Below are positions 61,378 to 64,000 of a stretch of 64,000 nucleotides of DNA, piece by piece. Source of the DNA: UBA7985 sp002690455 (GTDB lineage: Bacteria > Pseudomonadota > Alphaproteobacteria > UBA7985); the NCBI GenBank assembly GCA_965662775.1, contig CBFIIW010000013.1:1-64000 (forward strand). The letters run 5' to 3'. The notes below the pieces were generated by a model. That model worked only from the letters and a program-made list of their open reading frames with translations. It had not been told where the DNA came from and did no database searches. The position numbers and the translations under genes were made by a program. Numbering within the stretch: position 1 is the first letter of the stretch; each line of letters starts with the position of its first letter.

Positions 61378-61498
61378 GCCACGCTCCTGTGTGCTTCCGG
61401 TATTGGGGAGATTACTGCCTGATATAAGGGACTTGGGCCGGGAAATAAATGCTTAACGGACGCACGACTGCCGGGCGCTGGCTGCGCGCGCTGTGAAT

Positions 61499-62467
61499 TT
61501 AAAGCTCGATATACAGGCCGCGACCAGGCTGGTGGCCGCCTTGCGGATCCACCGCAATCACCCGAGAGGCAGATTCGACGGCAGCGCAGGCAGCGCTATC
61601 CAGCCCTTCTTCGCAGGCTTGTTGGGCAAAGGAGGTTGCAATATCTGCCCAGGCCTGAGCCTTCTCTGCCGTGTCGCTGAGCGCAGGCGATACACGCAGA
61701 TCGAGCCGCCGTTCGTTGCGTGCAATGTGAAACATCACCTGAGCGGGACGGGCATCCTGGTCCATACCGGCGATGGCGTAGACGGCTTCTGGCGTTGACA
61801 GCAGAAACCTTCGGCGAAGGGGCGTCGGGGTCAGCCACTGTCCCAATCGAGTGGTCAGCAGTGCGACCATAACCGCGGAGAACACCAGCACCTGAAACCA
61901 CATCACGCCGAACAGGCTACGATCGGAACCCACCAGCATATATCCCACGGTCGAAGCCACCAGCGCGGCGAACACAACGAACAGCCAGCGGGTCCGCGAC
62001 CGGCCCGAGGCGAGAGCGACCACCAGATCACCTTTCGCCTGATCTGAGCCGGCATACAGCGCGTTTTTGATCCGTCCGTGGTCAAGGCGACGTTGTCGCA
62101 CGCCGCCACGCGACCATGTTTTTACAATCTGTAGGGTGCCATCGGGCCAGTTCACCTGCGTCGAGCGCAAAAGGGCGGTCCATTCCTTCCCACGCGTGAG
62201 GAAATAAGACCCGCCGAAGACGATGATCAGCAAACCTGGCGCCAGTAGAACGGAGAGAAAATCAGGGGCCGGCCAGCCTTCGGGGCGGAAAAACAGCGCC
62301 CAGCCCAACCCTAGCGCCGATAGCCCGAGAATAAGAGTTACCATCCATCGTGTGCCGCCCTCCTCCTTCGAGGTGGTTTCATCAATTTCGTGATCATCGT
62401 CGATGATGGGATTGTTCACCCGGTGGGTCCGCTGCGTTGTTGATATCAAAAACCGGCATTCAGACAT
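61499..62467 (-). CDS. Membrane protein of unknown function
   Basis: Up to 322 residues, family not recognised. Four hydrophobic segments: about 42-60 (VTLILGLSALGLGWALF), 70-92, 160-178 and 188-205. A soluble C-terminal part follows (about 225-322) with DLRVSPALSDTAEKAQAWADI, vaguely like TPM-type domains but not enough to call. The start is unsure: the ATG at 62467 lies only 6 nt past the hsp20 terminator and has no Shine-Dalgarno; an in-frame GTG at 62419 is an alternative. Confidence 0.7.
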   Translation of the reverse strand: MSECRFLISTTQRTHRVNNPIIDDDHEIDETTSKEEGGTRWMVTLILGLSALGLGWALFFRPEGWPAPDFLSVLLAPGLLIIVFGGSYFLTRGKEWTALLRSTQVNWPDGTLQIVKTWSRGGVRQRRLDHGRIKNALYAGSDQAKGDLVVALASGRSRTRWLFVVFAALVASTVGYMLVGSDRSLFGVMWFQVLVFSAVMVALLTTRLGQWLTPTPLRRRFLLSTPEAVYAIAGMDQDARPAQVMFHIARNERRLDLRVSPALSDTAEKAQAWADIATSFAQQACEEGLDSAACAAVESASRVIAVDPQGGHQPGRGLYIEL

Positions 62468-62497
62468 AACAAAGCCGGGTCGCCATGACGACCCGGC
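62468..62497 (-). terminator. Rho-independent terminator of hsp20
   Basis: On the minus strand, GCCGGGTCG and CGACCCGGC with a 6-nt loop, then TTTGTT. It lies 40 nt past the hsp20 stop. Confidence 0.8.
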
Positions 62498-62536
62498 AGT
62501 TATTCACTTGAGAGGCGAAAATGAAGGCTGCGCGGT

Positions 62537-63064
62537 TTAGGCCGCTTTGGTCTTTGCAGTCTTGCTGGCCGGGACAGCCTTGACGGCAGTTTCATCCGCC
62601 TCAATCACCCGGGTTCCTCCGGTCCCAGCACCGGCGTCGATCTTCACCAGACGAGGGCGCAGCGCTTCAGGCACCTCACGCACAAGCTCGACATGGAGAA
62701 GGCCATTTTCCAGCGTCGCGCCCGCGACACGGATATGTTCAGCCAAATGGAAGCGCCGCTCGAAGGCGCGGGTGGCTATGCCGCGGTGCAGGTAGTGCGT
62801 GCTCGCGTCATCATCTACCTTCTCCCCCTGCCGACCGCGCACGGTCAGTGCTTGATCCTGAATTTCAATTTCGAGGTCATCGAGGGTAAAGCCAGCCACG
62901 GCCATGGTGATGCGATAAGCCTCATCAGACTGTCGCTCAATGTTGTATGGCGGGTAGGTGTTCGCCGGGTTCGCGTCCATGCGGGATGCTGTTTCCAACA
63001 TCGAAGTCATGCGGTCAAAACCAACGGAAGAACGGAAAAGTGGGGTAAGATCCAGTGTACGCAC
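62537..63064 (-). CDS. Small heat shock protein Hsp20 (IbpA-like)
   Basis: ATP-independent holdase chaperone, about 175 residues. The N-terminal (M)RTLDLTPLFRSSVGFDRM is typical of the alphaproteobacterial IbpA/HspA group. The alpha-crystallin domain spans about 35-130 (YNIERQSDEAYRITMAVAGF to ENGLLHVELVREVPE). The C-terminal tail is Ala/Lys-rich. The start is GTG at 63064 with an AAGGAGG Shine-Dalgarno 6 nt upstream, which is itself sequestered in a hairpin of ROSE type. RpoH control of transcription is expected. Confidence 0.95.
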   Translation of the reverse strand: MRTLDLTPLFRSSVGFDRMTSMLETASRMDANPANTYPPYNIERQSDEAYRITMAVAGFTLDDLEIEIQDQALTVRGRQGEKVDDDASTHYLHRGIATRAFERRFHLAEHIRVAGATLENGLLHVELVREVPEALRPRLVKIDAGAGTGGTRVIEADETAVKAVPASKTAKTKAA

Positions 63065-63069
63065 TGAGG

Positions 63070-63090
63070 CCTCCTTAAACTTAAGCAAGG
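63070..63090 (-). promoter_or_regulatory. Candidate ROSE-like RNA thermometer masking the hsp20 ribosome-binding site
   Basis: On the minus strand the leader reads CCTTGCTTAAGTTTAAGGAG, with one more G after it. CCTT(G)CTTAA can pair with TTAAGGAGG, with a bulged G opposite the Shine-Dalgarno. This is the TTGCT/AGGA arrangement known from ROSE elements of rhizobial small heat-shock genes. The pairing covers the whole AAGGAGG. Confidence 0.65.
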
Positions 63091-63206
63091 TGTGTGTGAC
63101 CGAGCCTTGCAATTGCAACAGCCCGTATCGGCGGTGAATGGCCCTCAATTTGAGCGACCGGCCCGCTGACACCTAAGTACGTAAGGAGGAGGTAAATGGT
63201 TCGCAA

Positions 63207-63236
63207 GGGGCGGGCTTTAAAAAATACAAGCGCCCC
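63207..63236 (-). terminator. Probable terminator of rpmE
   Basis: GGGGC (63207-63211) with GCCCC (63232-63236), and inner GCTT/AAGC pairing. On the minus side only a weak T-tract follows; on the plus side there is TTTT. Confidence 0.55.
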
Positions 63237-63254
63237 TTTTCGTGTCCGGCTGAA

Positions 63255-63482
63255 TTAGACCTTGAGGCCTGACATGAAGCCGAATTTGTCATTGAACTTA
63301 CCGACCTGTCCGCCGCTGTCGAGCATACGCTGCACGCCAGTCCATGCCGGGTGCGACTTCGGGTCGATGTCCAGACGCAGGGTGTCGCCGGGAGCCCCGT
63401 AGGTCGAACGCGTGGTGAACGCGCTGCCGTCGGTCATGACGACTGTAATTTCATGGTACTCAGGGTGAATATCCGCCTTCAT
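63255..63482 (-). CDS. rpmE: 50S ribosomal protein L31
   Basis: 75 residues, beginning MKADIHPEYHEITVVMTDGS and ending GKFNDKFGFMSGLKV. It lacks the CxxC zinc motif, as is normal for many alphaproteobacterial L31 proteins. It lies between hsp20 and the partial OmpA-domain gene on the same strand. Confidence 0.97.
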   Translation of the reverse strand: MKADIHPEYHEITVVMTDGSAFTTRSTYGAPGDTLRLDIDPKSHPAWTGVQRMLDSGGQVGKFNDKFGFMSGLKV

Positions 63483-63532
63483 GGCGCGACTCCCGTAATC
63501 AATGCGTCAACTGATAAACATAAGAGCCGTGG

Positions 63533-64000
63533 TTAACGCGGTGCGAGGATGAATTCAATACGTCTGTTGAGCTGGTCTGCCTCCAACTTAGCGAAACCCG
63601 TCAGTTCGTTTGCATCGACCAGCGGCAATGTCTCGCCGTAAGAGGATGCCAGAAGCTGGGCCGGGGCCAGTGCCGCCGTGGTGGCCAGCAGGGCCGCCCG
63701 CACGGCTTCGGCCCGCAAGAAGCCGAGCTGGATATTGTTGCGGAAGCCGCCGGAGAAACCGGCATTAACCGGTGTCTGGTCCGTATGTCCCTCGATCCGG
63801 ATGACCCAGTCCAGATCCGGGGGCAGGCGTCGCGTAAGCTCGACAAGATCCTCGGCGATCAAGGCCAGCTGCACAATCGAGTCGTCCGCAATCTCATATG
63901 ATCCCAACTCGAACTGGATCTTCTCGCGCGAAATGAAGCGGACCTGGGTCAGCGTTTCGTCCCCAACAGTGCTGGTTTCTTCCTGCACTACGATACCATC
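63533..64000 (-). CDS. OmpA/MotB-type domain protein, 3' part only
   Basis: The reading frame stays open to the window end, so the 5' part is missing. The visible 156 codons hold an OmpA-like peptidoglycan-binding domain: FELGSYEIADDSIVQLALIA, VIRIEGHTDQTPVN and the C-terminal EADQLNRRIEFILAPR. The region WVIRIEGHTD is the core of this domain. Such proteins anchor membrane components to peptidoglycan; the rest of the protein will decide whether this one is a MotB-like or a different envelope protein. Confidence 0.85.
   Translation of the reverse strand, partial: DGIVVQEETSTVGDETLTQVRFISREKIQFELGSYEIADDSIVQLALIAEDLVELTRRLPPDLDWVIRIEGHTDQTPVNAGFSGGFRNNIQLGFLRAEAVRAALLATTAALAPAQLLASSYGETLPLVDANELTGFAKLEADQLNRRIEFILAPR

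Overview
The window is about 64 kb of chromosome from an alphaproteobacterium of roughly 57-60 % G+C (estimated by eye). The evidence is the gene content and order: an alphaproteobacterial-type RpoB/RpoC, a ruvCAB-ybgC-tolQRAB-pal-cpoB-tilS-ftsH-folP run, a SUV3-like helicase / S4 / FdxA / CarD / RpoH neighbourhood, COQ9, TrcR (DUF1013) and a MetA of the acetyl-CoA type. Genus cannot be fixed from the sequence alone. I see no prophage, insertion sequence, transposase, CRISPR array, rRNA operon or replication origin. Most of the window is conserved core genome.

Layout. 0-13 kb: rplL, its terminator, then a 2.8 kb non-ribosomal insert (a small secreted protein, and an overlapping DUF6502 / DUF5666 pair of unknown function), a structured leader, rpoB, rpoC, terminator, and a VOC-fold protein. 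Two families of short palindromic repeat lie on either side of rpoBC. 13-24.6 kb: an AstE/AspA-like M14 metallohydrolase diverges from uvrD; then prmA, ruvC-ruvA-ruvB, ybgC, tolQ-tolR-tolA-tolB. 25-31.4 kb: pal, cpoB, tilS, ftsH, folP. 31.4-36.3 kb: a HAD phosphatase plus membrane protein pair, an OmpR-type response regulator and histidine kinase, tRNA-Thr(CGT), and a zinc-ribbon membrane protein. 36.3-40 kb is the most accessory-looking part: an MFS transporter behind a 7-bp tandem repeat, an unknown polytopic membrane protein, and an XRE-type regulator with a palindromic operator and a divergent 48-codon ORF. 40-47 kb: apt, metA with a P-loop ATPase, etfBA, cytochrome b561, ubiG, lysC. 47-56 kb, mostly on the minus strand: rpoH, a degenerate metallophosphoesterase, carD, fdxA, terC, an S4 RNA-binding protein, a large helicase, a 49-aa YdcH-type protein that starts at TTG, and coq9. 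56-64 kb: rpsU, a CDP-alcohol phosphatidyltransferase, an ABC1/UbiB-type kinase-like protein, pepF, trcR, an unknown membrane protein, hsp20 with a candidate ROSE-like RNA thermometer, rpmE, and the 3' part of an OmpA-domain gene cut by the window end.

How the genes fit together. The core blocks serve transcription (rpoB, rpoC, rpoH, carD), translation (rplL, prmA, tilS, rpsU, rpmE, tRNA-Thr), recombination and repair (uvrD, ruvCAB), envelope integrity (Tol-Pal), proteostasis (ftsH, pepF, hsp20) and electron transfer or quinones (etfBA, fdxA, ubiG, coq9, ABC1, cytochrome b561). RpoH, FtsH and Hsp20 are all present, so heat-shock control, proteolysis and a thermosensor-regulated small chaperone are encoded close together. 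The most interesting unexplained elements are the DUF6502/DUF5666 module inside the rplL-rpoB junction, the candidate thermometer of hsp20, the XRE / small-ORF locus, the phosphoesterase-like protein that lacks its metal ligands, and the tandem repeats at gene starts and inside envelope or helicase genes.
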